From Bacillus carboniphilus (GTDB taxonomy: Bacteria; Bacillota; Bacilli; Bacillales; JC228), in the NCBI RefSeq assembly GCF_039522365.1, contig NZ_BAAADJ010000011.1:57432-121431 (forward strand): a DNA stretch of 64,000 nucleotides. Direction: 5' to 3'. Of the stretch, positions 25,218 to 33,667 are shown piece after piece. Below the pieces are notes generated by a model that saw nothing but the letters and a program-made list of their open reading frames with translations, had not been told where the DNA came from and did not search any database. How positions within the stretch are numbered: position 1 is the first letter of the stretch; each line of letters starts with the position of its first letter. The position numbers were made by a program, and so were the translations under genes.

Positions 25218-25766
25218 TTATGCATCTCTCCAAACCCTTCTCATATTCTTGTATTGGTTGTTATCAAATGTTAATTCATAAATATCGGGGTTACTTAATG
25301 CTTTCCAATCACTAAACCCAATTTGCTTATTATAGTGTTTTAACATTAAGGAAATTAAATTCCCATGCGATACAATAATAGCCTGCTGTCCATCTCCTCC
25401 TAAAAGCTCATGTAAGCAGGAAATACCTCTAATCATAGCTTCCCGACTACTTTCTCCACCCTCAATTTTGTAATCCATATCTTCGAATGAATGGAATAGA
25501 TGCTTCTCCCAATCATGTAAAGAAACAGGAGAAAGAACTCGCTCTGACAATCGGTTATCTATCTCTACTTTCACGGACTTCAATTCTGCAAACGCCCTTA
25601 TACTGTCTACAGCCCGAATATACGGGCTAGATACTATTCTGTCTATCTCTTCATCTTTAAAAAACTCCAGTAGGTCATTCGCTTGTTCTCTACCCTTATC
25701 CGTTAGTGGAGCCTCTGGTTCCTGCCCTGTTGCCTGGCAATGTCTAATTAAAAACACCTTTCTCAT
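25218..25766 (-). CDS. Histidine phosphatase family protein
   Basis: Phosphoglycerate-mutase-like phosphatase, 182 residues. The catalytic RHC motif is at the start (FLIRHCQATGQ), Arg in SSPYIRAVDSIRAF, Glu region GGESSREAMIRG and the second catalytic histidine in IVSHGNLISLMLKHY. The more usual motif is RHG; here it is RHC, as in several Bacillus YhfR-like proteins. Of two in-frame ATGs, 25766 has GGGGG six bases upstream, so I prefer it to 25772. It begins 14 bases after topB ends and overlaps or abuts the amidohydrolase. Substrate unknown. Confidence 0.85.
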   Translation of the reverse strand: MRKVFLIRHCQATGQEPEAPLTDKGREQANDLLEFFKDEEIDRIVSSPYIRAVDSIRAFAELKSVKVEIDNRLSERVLSPVSLHDWEKHLFHSFEDMDYKIEGGESSREAMIRGISCLHELLGGDGQQAIIVSHGNLISLMLKHYNKQIGFSDWKALSNPDIYELTFDNNQYKNMRRVWRDA

Positions 25767-25780
25767 CTTCATCCCCCTGA

Positions 25781-27940
25781 CTACTTTGTGAATTCCATTT
25801 GCCAGCTGTAATAGTCGTTTTTGGAGTTTTTTTCGTAGCGTAGATAAGCATCAAACTTCTTTCCATTTTTACTTGTTAATCCCTTTACATGAGCTACCTT
25901 TTGATTCAAAAGAGCCCTTACCATCGTTTTTGTGGCCTTTTTCTTCATGCTAGCCAAATACTTATCATTCTTCCAAATAACAAACTTGCACCCATTTTTC
26001 CAATTGCTACAACCAAATCCCTTTTTTCCTTCTACAACAGAATGGCCGCAAGAAGGGCACTTTCCAAGTACTTCAAACTTATTAGACTTAGACTCTAGTT
26101 CATTTAGTATGACATCTGGTTTTCCCTTAATTGTTTCAACGGATTGATTCGTAAACTGAAAGACAACATCTAAAAACTCTTGTTTTCTCACTTTATTTCT
26201 TTCAATATCTGATAATGTTTTTTCTAAACGTCCCGTGAACTCTAAATCAAATAGCTCCTTAATCGGGAAGGTCTCAACTAATTTTCGGCCAAGCTCAGTG
26301 GTAACCAAGTTCTTTTTCTGGGCGGTAATGTATCCAACATCTTTAAGTTTCTTGATCGTATCCGCCCTGGTCGCCGGTGTTCCAATACTGAACCCCGCTA
26401 AAATGCTACCTAATAGCTCCTCTTGATCCTGATCCTCTTCTTTATAGCTTTTCCCACAGGTCTCCATCACACGGAGAAGTGTCATTTCAGTATGGGGTTT
26501 CGGAGGCTTTGTTACATGGGTAGAAACCTCCTGACCAACTACTTTTACGATTTCATTCTCTTGAACAAATGGGAGCAGCGTATCTTTTGATCGGATACTC
26601 TCAACCTTTTTCCAGCCTTCAACAAGCTGCACTTTTCCTTTTGTGTGAAATGTTCCTTTTATTTCAACATCTTTAATCTGGGTTTGGATTTTTGTCTCTT
26701 CAAATTCTGCAACCGGCATAAATTGCATGATAAAACGATTTTTAATAGCGGTGTATACAATTTCCTCATCATTTGTAAGACGCTTTGGTTTTAGATACGT
26801 CGGTGTAATCGCGCTATGGCTTTCTACCTTTGCGTTGTTAAAGACACGTTTCGATTTTATAAACTTAATTTCATTTTCATAGGGTAAACCCTCTGAAACG
26901 GTTTTTAAAACATTTGCTGTCTTCCCTACCAAACTCTCTTCTATTGCAACACTAGAGGTTCTAGGATACGTGATGAACTTCTTTTCATATAGACTTTGAG
27001 CAACTTTTAAAACCTTATCAGCTGTCCAACCCTTATATTTATTGGTGATATACCCTTGGAGGTTCGATAAATTAAACAAAAAGGGAGGAAAGTCCTTCTT
27101 TCGCTCTACTTGCTTGTCTATCACAGAAGCGTCCTTATGTTGAATCACTTGCAAAAGAGATTCTAAGTCTTCTCTCTTTTTAAATTTTTCTTCTCCATCC
27201 TCTACATACGTTCCATCATAATGTTTGCCCTCTACCGTTTCAAAAGTTGCTGATAGCTTAAAGTAATCCTCAGGTACAAAATTCTCAATTTCTTTATCTC
27301 GATCATAGATTATTTTTAAGGTAGGAAGTAAAACCCTACCTATATTTAACGCCTTCCCCTTTCCTTTTTGGTACTTTAAAGTAGCTACAGAGGTTAGATT
27401 TATACCAATCACCCAATCCGCCCATTGTCTACTCATTCCTGCATCCAATAAAGGTCGCAACTCATTGTTTGATTTCCTTTTTTCCAGTCCTGTAAGTACC
27501 GCTTCTGGTGTCCACTCATTTAGTAAAATTCGAAATATGGGTTTTGTCGGCTTAAATTTATAAATAATACTATCGCCAATTAACTGGCCTTCTCGGTCAT
27601 AATCGCAGGCAGAGATAATCTCTGTCAGATCGTTTCGCCTCACTAGATATTGAATGGTCTTAAGCTGTTTATTAGCTCCTCCATCAGGTTTTTCCCTATT
27701 TTTCGGATCACTTTTCACCTTATATTGAAAAGAGGATGGGATAAACGGGAAGTTTTCCATTTTCCACTTAGCCATCGAACCATCATAGTCTTTAGCATCA
27801 AACAGTTGAAGCAAATGGCCAAACGCCCAAGTAATAACGTAGCCATTCCCCTCGAAGTAACCATCTTTTTTATCTTTTACTTTTAATGCATCCGCGATAT
27901 TTTTAGCAACAGAGGGTTTCTCTGCAAGTATCAATTTCAT
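25781..27940 (-). CDS. topB: DNA topoisomerase III
   Basis: Type IA topoisomerase that passes single DNA strands to relax or decatenate DNA. Toprim motif: MKLILAEKPSVAKNIADAL at the N-terminus with the catalytic Glu, and ACDYDREGQLIG with the DxD pair near residue 105. The nucleophilic tyrosine is in KKFITYPRTSS near 310. A C-terminal zinc element (CPSCGHS ... CSNWKNGC, about 620-650) ends the protein. 719 residues against 727 in B. subtilis TopB. ATG 27940 has TTAGGTGA upstream; a GTG at 27952 overlaps that site. It is the promoter-proximal gene of the operon. Confidence 0.95.
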   Translation of the reverse strand: MKLILAEKPSVAKNIADALKVKDKKDGYFEGNGYVITWAFGHLLQLFDAKDYDGSMAKWKMENFPFIPSSFQYKVKSDPKNREKPDGGANKQLKTIQYLVRRNDLTEIISACDYDREGQLIGDSIIYKFKPTKPIFRILLNEWTPEAVLTGLEKRKSNNELRPLLDAGMSRQWADWVIGINLTSVATLKYQKGKGKALNIGRVLLPTLKIIYDRDKEIENFVPEDYFKLSATFETVEGKHYDGTYVEDGEEKFKKREDLESLLQVIQHKDASVIDKQVERKKDFPPFLFNLSNLQGYITNKYKGWTADKVLKVAQSLYEKKFITYPRTSSVAIEESLVGKTANVLKTVSEGLPYENEIKFIKSKRVFNNAKVESHSAITPTYLKPKRLTNDEEIVYTAIKNRFIMQFMPVAEFEETKIQTQIKDVEIKGTFHTKGKVQLVEGWKKVESIRSKDTLLPFVQENEIVKVVGQEVSTHVTKPPKPHTEMTLLRVMETCGKSYKEEDQDQEELLGSILAGFSIGTPATRADTIKKLKDVGYITAQKKNLVTTELGRKLVETFPIKELFDLEFTGRLEKTLSDIERNKVRKQEFLDVVFQFTNQSVETIKGKPDVILNELESKSNKFEVLGKCPSCGHSVVEGKKGFGCSNWKNGCKFVIWKNDKYLASMKKKATKTMVRALLNQKVAHVKGLTSKNGKKFDAYLRYEKNSKNDYYSWQMEFTK

Positions 27941-28162
27941 TTGAAAAATCACCTAATTTTCTTTCTAAACTTTTCTTTAAGATTCACATTTGATAAGTAT
28001 ACCATCGAATGGAAGTGAGAATTGATAAGAATGACAAGGTTTTTTAGAGGTAAAAAGGAAGGGATATTAGGTATGGTTTTAGGGTGATGAGAAAGAGTTT
28101 ATCACTACATTCGCCAATTGTTTCAAAACTCCTTCTTCAAGTTGGCGCAAATCACAAAATTT

Positions 28163-28190
28163 TAAAAAGGCCCGTCCAAAAGAACAGGCC
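28163..28190 (-). terminator. Terminator of brnQ
   Basis: GGCC-GTTC type arms (GGCCTGTTC against GGACGGGCC, with G-U pairs) and a T run on the minus strand, directly after the brnQ stop. Confidence 0.8.
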
Positions 28191-28195
28191 CTCTC

Positions 28196-29557
28196 TTATG
28201 CATCTACTGTTTTAAACGATACTTTCAGTAAACGGATTAGAATCGTCATCATTATAATGACCGTAACCACCGGAATGAACCAACCTAACCCCTCACTATA
28301 AAGTGGTAAATAATTTTCATAAAAGCGGATTATGATCGCTAACCAGTTATAGTATTCAATCTCTAGTGACTGACATAAAGTCTTTATACCGTCCACCAAA
28401 CTAATCATGAACGTAATAAAAATTGCCGCTACATATACAACCCTCGCGTGAAGAAAAATGGGTGAGGCGAAGGTTAAAATCATTAAAACAATCGCTAATG
28501 GATATAAGAACATCAGCATTGGAATGGAATAAGCAATTATGTTGGCTAGTCCAAAATTCGCAATAATAAAGGTTAAAAGCGTAAAAAACACGACCAACGT
28601 TCTATAACTAAACCTTGGAAATAAAGTATGAAAATATTCTGCATTTGACACGATTAAACCAATAGCTGTTGTTAAACAAGCTAGCCCAATGACAACTGCT
28701 AAAACATAAGAACCTAACGTACCAAAGTAGTGCGAAGCTGCACCACTTAAAACAGGTCCTCCCGTATTAAAAACACCTAATACACTAGTACTTGTCGCTC
28801 CTAAATAGGAAATACCGAAGTAAATGATTCCTAATAAGGTAATGGCAACCAAACCTGATTTTGCGGTAGCTGAAATCACTTCTTTTCTAGTAGTAATCCC
28901 CATTGAGCGAATGGTTTTAAGAACAATAATACCAAATACTAGAGATGCCAATGCGTCCATTGTATTGTAGCCCTCTAAAAAACCCTTCATAAATGCACCA
29001 CTTTGGTATGCTTCTTGCGGAGCTTCTATTTGTCCCATCGGATTAAAGTAAGCAACAATCAAAAGGATTGACATCAGTATGACTAAAGCTGGCGCCAAAA
29101 CTTTCCCTACATTTTGCACTAATTTACCTGGATTTAAGGAAAACAAAAGAGCAATTACAAAAAACATAATTGTAAATATAAATAGTCCTAGCTGCTGGGA
29201 TTCCTCAGGTACAAATGGCGCGATTCCCACTTCAAAAGCAACTGTTCCCGTTCTAGGCGCTGCAAAAAAAGGCCCAATTGTTAAATAAAGAATAGATGTA
29301 AACAAAACTCCATACACTGGATGAATTCTACCAGAGAGCTCCTGTAAATTTCGGCTCCCCGAATATCCCATTGCTAAAATGCCTAAAAGCGGAAGTCCCA
29401 CTCCAGTTATTAAAAAGCCTATCGCAGCAGGTATAAGGTTCGTACCTGCATGTTGTCCAAGCTGCGCCGGAAATATTAAGTTCCCTGCTCCAAAGAACAG
29501 AGCAAATAACATAACTCCAATTATTAAATAGGAGGTAGAGCGTGGTTTTGTATTCAT
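28196..29557 (-). CDS. brnQ: Branched-chain amino acid transporter BrnQ (LIVCS family)
   Basis: Sodium- or proton-coupled carrier for leucine, isoleucine and valine, 453 residues, 12 predicted membrane segments. The family start is clear: GVMLFALFFGAGNLIFPAQLGQHAG, with later blocks FAAPRTGTVAFEVGIAPF and EGYNTMDALASLVFGIIV. AGGAGGG precedes ATG 29557. I looked for a T-box or CodY-like leader; the 290-base gap upstream is shared with a divergent gene and shows no T-box. Terminator directly after the gene. Confidence 0.93.
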   Translation of the reverse strand: MNTKPRSTSYLIIGVMLFALFFGAGNLIFPAQLGQHAGTNLIPAAIGFLITGVGLPLLGILAMGYSGSRNLQELSGRIHPVYGVLFTSILYLTIGPFFAAPRTGTVAFEVGIAPFVPEESQQLGLFIFTIMFFVIALLFSLNPGKLVQNVGKVLAPALVILMSILLIVAYFNPMGQIEAPQEAYQSGAFMKGFLEGYNTMDALASLVFGIIVLKTIRSMGITTRKEVISATAKSGLVAITLLGIIYFGISYLGATSTSVLGVFNTGGPVLSGAASHYFGTLGSYVLAVVIGLACLTTAIGLIVSNAEYFHTLFPRFSYRTLVVFFTLLTFIIANFGLANIIAYSIPMLMFLYPLAIVLMILTFASPIFLHARVVYVAAIFITFMISLVDGIKTLCQSLEIEYYNWLAIIIRFYENYLPLYSEGLGWFIPVVTVIIMMTILIRLLKVSFKTVDA

Positions 29558-29717
29558 ATGAAGTAGCCCTCCTAAATCTATCTATTTCTCTTTATTGAAT
29601 AAGTCAACAGTGACTATATTAACGCCCTTCTTATTAAAAAGCAACATATCTCCAAAAGATTTAGACAATTGCGAAATAGGAAAAACACATGATTACTAAT
29701 CCCTCAAGGTATCCTGT

Positions 29718-29744
29718 ATTTGTTATTTACAGAAAATAACAAAT
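29718..29744. promoter_or_regulatory. Perfect 11-bp inverted repeat in the brnQ / 29849-gene divergent region
   Basis: ATTTGTTATTT (29718-29728) and AAATAACAAAT (29734-29744) are separated by five bases. There is no T run, so an operator is more likely than a terminator. The rest of the 29558-29848 gap shows nothing else I can name. Confidence 0.45.
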
Positions 29745-29848
29745 ATAATCAGATACCGATAAAGCTTTTTTTCACTTTTTCTACCATGTATACCAGTCTC
29801 ATAACAGGAAAATCTAAACATATCTATTGCAAATTAGGAGGTTCAACT

Positions 29849-30202
29849 ATGTCTGTTTTCGTGTACCAAACATTCGAGCTCAAACAGGAATCATTAGTTG
29901 AGGGATTGAAAAATGCCAGAAAAATTCAAAGTTATCGAAATGAAAAATATGACCATAAAGCCGAATTACTAACTCCGGTATCTGGAAATGATTTTACATA
30001 TGCGTATCTTTTCGAATTCGAAGGATTAGCGGAGATGGAGTTGCAAAACAAAAAAATGTTTGAAGATGAAGAATACAAAAAAATGATATCAGAATTATTC
30101 ATGCAACAAATTGTGCAAGGAAGTATGAACACTCAAATATACCGGACCATTTCAGGATTAAAAGTAGATAGTGAAGCCGACTCAGACAAAGAAAAAAAGT
30201 AA
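29849..30202 (+). CDS. Small cytoplasmic protein, possibly a dimeric alpha-beta barrel
   Basis: 117-residue soluble protein, not recognised. It has a beta-alpha-beta look (VFVYQTFELKQ, then a basic helix LKNARKIQSYRNEKYDHK, then FTYAYLFEFEG and a helix) that recalls EthD/antibiotic-monooxygenase-like barrels. The last 15 residues are highly charged. Start ATG 29849 is eight bases after TTAGGAGG; the open frame upstream to 29720 has no ribosome site. It precedes the amino acid permease gene by 38 bases on the same strand and may share its transcript. Confidence 0.65.
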   Translation: MSVFVYQTFELKQESLVEGLKNARKIQSYRNEKYDHKAELLTPVSGNDFTYAYLFEFEGLAEMELQNKKMFEDEEYKKMISELFMQQIVQGSMNTQIYRTISGLKVDSEADSDKEKK

Positions 30203-30240
30203 TAAAGAAACAGTAGTTGAAGGGAAAAGGAGGTGCTTTT

Positions 30241-31617
30241 TTGGATTTTTTCATTCCTGATGAAGGATCTTGTAAAAGTAAGGATTCAAGTGAGGGTGAG
30301 GGGAATTTGGCTTGGTGGCAGCTATCCTTAGTTGGAGTTGGCTGTACCATCGGAACAGGATATTTTTTAGGGTCAGCGATTGGGATTAAAATTACGGGGC
30401 CGTCTATTGTCTTTTCTTTTCTATTAGCGGCACTAGGAACCTATATAGTCTATAGTTTACTTGCTAAAATGACAGCAGAAGACCCTCAAGAAGGATCCTT
30501 TTGCTATTATGCCAATAAAGCATATGGCCGTTGGGCTGGTTTTAGTTGTGGTTGGAACTACTGGAGCTCAAACATTTTAATTATGGGAAGTCAATTAACG
30601 GCGCTTTCTATATTATCGAGGTTTTGGTTTCCACACTTTCCATTATGGCTCTTTGCAGCAGGGTATGCGATTCTTTCCATCATTGTCGTTTTAACAGGCA
30701 CAAATGGTTTTGATCGAGTGGAAAACCTACTTGCTGTAATCAAAACAGCAGCTATCATTATGTTCATAATAATCGCAGCTGCTGCAGTGTTTGGCTGGAT
30801 TGGTGGTGGAGACGTTGAACGGGCTGGGGTACCAACAACCATGAGTGATCTTTTTCCAGAAGGTTTCAAAGGATTTTGGTCTTCACTCATTTACGCCTAC
30901 TATGCTTATGGTGGAATTGAAGTCATAGGTTTGATGGCTACCAATTTAAAGAAGAAAGAAGATGCACCTAAGGCAGGAATTATTATGCTGATTGTGTTAG
31001 TCATCATCTATATTCTTTCACTAGGTCTAGCTGTAACCATGGCGAACCATGGGGAGTTCACTGACAAAGAGAGTCCATTTGTAACAGCTTTAAAACCATA
31101 TAATTTAGCCTTCTTCCCACATGTATTTAATGCGGCAATTATTATAGCTGGTTTCTCTACAATGACTGCTTCATTGTTTGGTGTTACCAAGCTACTCGTT
31201 ACACTTGCTGATGATGGAGACGCACCTAAGGTCTTTTCCAAGAAAATTAAGAAGTGGAAGGACTTACCCTTTCCTTCATTATTATTGGCTACCATTGGAC
31301 TTTTAGCTTCCATTATTACAGCACTTTTACTCCCAGGAAAAATATACGAGTATATCACAACAGCAGCAGGAATCCTTATTCTTATTAACTGGGCTTTCAT
31401 TATCTTATCAGGAATGAAAGTTTTAGAAATGAAGGTGTGGGGCAAGTTTCTTAGTTTAATCGGAATCTTTCTAATATTAGCTGCTGTAAGCGGTACACTT
31501 ATGGAAAAAAGTATTCGTTTCGGGTTTTTTGTCAGTATTTTATTTGTGGTCATTATCGGGATTGTGGCTATTATTATGCAGAAAAAAGTGTGGAAGAAAA
31601 AAGCTAGTGAAGCATAA
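30241..31617 (+). CDS. Amino acid permease, APC family
   Basis: Membrane carrier of 458 residues with 12 predicted segments, in the amino acid-polyamine-organocation superfamily. TM1 carries the hallmark VGVGCTIGTGYFLGSAIGI near residue 30, followed by the GSFCYYANKAYGRWAGFSCGWNYW consensus of TM3 (cited in parts) and the later YAYYAYGGIEVIGL. TTG 30241 after AAAAGGAGGTG is the likely start; the frame extends eight codons upstream into that site. Substrate is unknown; B. subtilis YbxG-like permeases are the nearest type I can name. A hairpin follows. Confidence 0.87.
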   Translation: MDFFIPDEGSCKSKDSSEGEGNLAWWQLSLVGVGCTIGTGYFLGSAIGIKITGPSIVFSFLLAALGTYIVYSLLAKMTAEDPQEGSFCYYANKAYGRWAGFSCGWNYWSSNILIMGSQLTALSILSRFWFPHFPLWLFAAGYAILSIIVVLTGTNGFDRVENLLAVIKTAAIIMFIIIAAAAVFGWIGGGDVERAGVPTTMSDLFPEGFKGFWSSLIYAYYAYGGIEVIGLMATNLKKKEDAPKAGIIMLIVLVIIYILSLGLAVTMANHGEFTDKESPFVTALKPYNLAFFPHVFNAAIIIAGFSTMTASLFGVTKLLVTLADDGDAPKVFSKKIKKWKDLPFPSLLLATIGLLASIITALLLPGKIYEYITTAAGILILINWAFIILSGMKVLEMKVWGKFLSLIGIFLILAAVSGTLMEKSIRFGFFVSILFVVIIGIVAIIMQKKVWKKKASEA

Positions 31618-31620
31618 GAA

Positions 31621-31650
31621 AAGGGAAGAGTGCAAAGCACCCTTCCCTTC
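31621..31650. terminator. Bidirectional terminator
   Basis: AAGGGAAGAGTGC and GCACCCTTCCCTT arms (one mismatch) with a three-base loop, between converging permease and ferredoxin genes. Confidence 0.85.
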
Positions 31651-31662
31651 TTATTAGCCATA

Positions 31663-31899
31663 TTAACTGCTAAAAAATGCACGAGCCTTCTCTAAGTACT
31701 TAAAATCATCATCTGTCAGCTCATCCTCATGAACGATGGCTGAAACTGGACACACTGATTCACATGCACCACAGTCAATACAAATCTCGGGATCAATAAA
31801 GAATTGGTCCTCTCCTTTTTCAATACACTCGACCGGACAAACTTCTACACATTCTCCTGCTTTTTCTTCAATGCATGGTTCTAAAATTACAAATGCCAA
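31663..31899 (-). CDS. fer: 7Fe (3Fe-4S/4Fe-4S) ferredoxin
   Basis: Small electron carrier, 78 residues. The cysteine pattern matches Bacillus-type seven-iron ferredoxins: an N-terminal CIEEKAGECVEVCPVEC, where one ligand of the first cluster is spaced out so that a 3Fe-4S centre forms, and CIDCGACESVCPVSAI for the 4Fe-4S centre. The start is TTG 31899, seven bases behind GGAGGGG, giving MAFVILEPCIEE; the open frame to 31998 has no other support. The acidic tail is typical. Single gene. Confidence 0.93.
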   Translation of the reverse strand: MAFVILEPCIEEKAGECVEVCPVECIEKGEDQFFIDPEICIDCGACESVCPVSAIVHEDELTDDDFKYLEKARAFFSS

Positions 31900-32018
31900 T
31901 TTGTACCCCTCCATTACATGAAAGTTGAAAAGTATAGATAGTAACTCTCTTACTACTATTATATTATTTATTGTAGTTAAATTCCTACTTTTTTTCAAAA
32001 CATTCTAATTTTTTAAAT

Positions 32019-32052
32019 AAAAAAGGCACCCTATCCCTTGGGTACCCTTTTT
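32019..32052 (-). terminator. Terminator of the mannitol cluster (after mtlD)
   Basis: On the minus strand AAAAAGGGTACCC and GGGTGCCTTTTTT arms around a short loop, ending in six T. Confidence 0.75.
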
Positions 32053-32077
32053 GATCTTGGTTATTTCTAATATATGA

Positions 32078-33217
32078 CTATTTCATTTCTTCTAGAACAA
32101 GTGAATATAGAGGGTGACCTGGTTTTAGTCCACAAACCTCTTCTAAGGCACCCGTAAAGCCTCTATCCTTCACGATTGTTTGTAATGAAACCGCTTCCTT
32201 ATCATTGGGATAATCGTATTGCAATGCTGCTGCTATAGCTTTAGCTAAATGGACTGGTTGTCCCTCTGCATATTCAAAATACTGAACAGCTGGTCCTACT
32301 AATCGGTCATTTGATCCGAGTTTACGGATTGGCCCCCTTGCAACTCTAGGAATTTCATCATTTATATACGGGTTCGTAAACCTACCAACTATTTTCTCTA
32401 CATATTCCATGTGCGCGTCCGTATCAAAGCCGTACTTGTTAATTAAAACGGTTCCGGACTCTTTTAGTGCATTCTTGACAGTCGTATATACATCATGATT
32501 TTCCATAGCATCCTTTATTGTTTCAAGACCAGCTTGATATCCTACGTAGGCTGCAACAGCATGCCCAGTATTAACAGTAAATAGCTTTCTTTCAATAAAT
32601 GGTTTCAAATCATCTACATAGGTGATTCCTTTAATTGTTGGAATATCACCAACCATCATAGATCGATCCACAACCCATTCATAGAAAGGCTCTACAGATA
32701 CCATTAGTTTATCCTCATTCACTTGGTTCGGAACAATTCGATCCACTGCAGCATTTGGAAAGGCAAATAAAGATGCAAATGTTTCTTTTTCATGATTTGG
32801 GAGTTTCTCAAACACTTTTTCTTTTAAAAACGAACTTCCACCAATCATATTTTCACAAGCAATTACATTTAGCGGCTTACCCGAGTGGTCTACACGTTTT
32901 CTTAATCCTTGTGTAAGTAAATCAGAGATCAGTCCGAGGATATTAGGTCCCACAGCTGTTGTAACGATATCTGCTTGGACAATAGCATCCACAACCACGT
33001 TTGGATTTTGTATACTGTTAATAGCCTTTACATTTTTCACAACTGTATCCTGACTATTCTCATCAGCCAGAACAACTCTATACTCTTTTCTCTCGTTTAT
33101 AAGTTGAACGATTTCTTCATTCACGTCTACAAAGCATACTTCATAACCAGATTCGGATAAAAGACTACCAATAAAACCTCGCCCAATATTCCCCGCTCCA
33201 AAGTGAACAGCTAGCAT
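32078..33217 (-). CDS. mtlD: Mannitol-1-phosphate 5-dehydrogenase
   Basis: Oxidises mannitol 1-phosphate to fructose 6-phosphate with NAD. The nucleotide-binding loop FGAGNIGRGF is at residues 6-15 and the catalytic region KLFTVNTGHAVAAYVGY near 215-230. 379 residues, the usual size. ATG 33217 directly abuts the mtlF stop, and the two genes are certainly in one transcript. It is the last gene of the cluster. Confidence 0.96.
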   Translation of the reverse strand: MLAVHFGAGNIGRGFIGSLLSESGYEVCFVDVNEEIVQLINERKEYRVVLADENSQDTVVKNVKAINSIQNPNVVVDAIVQADIVTTAVGPNILGLISDLLTQGLRKRVDHSGKPLNVIACENMIGGSSFLKEKVFEKLPNHEKETFASLFAFPNAAVDRIVPNQVNEDKLMVSVEPFYEWVVDRSMMVGDIPTIKGITYVDDLKPFIERKLFTVNTGHAVAAYVGYQAGLETIKDAMENHDVYTTVKNALKESGTVLINKYGFDTDAHMEYVEKIVGRFTNPYINDEIPRVARGPIRKLGSNDRLVGPAVQYFEYAEGQPVHLAKAIAAALQYDYPNDKEAVSLQTIVKDRGFTGALEEVCGLKPGHPLYSLVLEEMK

Positions 33218-33655
33218 TTAGTTCACCTCGTCGAACAAGCTTAAAATTTCTTCAGCAGATTGAGCAGTTACGATTCTTTCCACATTTTCTTCCTCTGAGC
33301 AAACTATAGCAATTTGAGAAAGTATTTCTAAGTGCTCACCGTCTTTACCCGCAATACCGATTAGAACTTTAACGATATTTCCGCCGCCAAAGTCTACTCC
33401 TTCTGGGACTTGAATAATGGATAAACCAGAAGCTTTTACTTCTTTTTTTGCATCCTCTGTCCCATGTGGAATGGCTACAAAATTCCCCATATAAGTAGAA
33501 GTTAGCTCTTCTCTCTCTAGCATTTTCCCAATGTATGCTGGTTCTACATAGCCTTTATCAACTAAAACTTGTCCTGTTTTTTTAATTGCATCCTCTTTGG
33601 ATGTAAAGCTTTCATTTAGTAAGATATTTTCTTTAGATAAAATCTGATTTGTCAT
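33218..33655 (-). CDS. mtlF: PTS mannitol-specific EIIA component
   Basis: Cytoplasmic phosphocarrier that receives phosphate from HPr on His64 (VAIPHGTEDA) and passes it to the EIIB domain of MtlA. 145 residues. ATG 33655 follows AAGGAGTG at six bases; the GTG at 33664 would overlap the binding site. It lies 12 bases after mtlR and abuts mtlD. Confidence 0.95.
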   Translation of the reverse strand: MTNQILSKENILLNESFTSKEDAIKKTGQVLVDKGYVEPAYIGKMLEREELTSTYMGNFVAIPHGTEDAKKEVKASGLSIIQVPEGVDFGGGNIVKVLIGIAGKDGEHLEILSQIAIVCSEEENVERIVTAQSAEEILSLFDEVN

Positions 33656-33667
33656 GATGTACACTCC

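Noticed and set aside
29558..29848. T-box or other amino acid riboswitch before brnQ
   Set aside because: The gap is too short for a T-box on the brnQ side, and no T-box sequence or leader terminator is present.
31008..31682. 224-codon open frame on the minus strand
   Set aside because: It is fully antisense to the amino acid permease and has hydrophobic, repetitive composition from the complementary strand, with no ribosome site.
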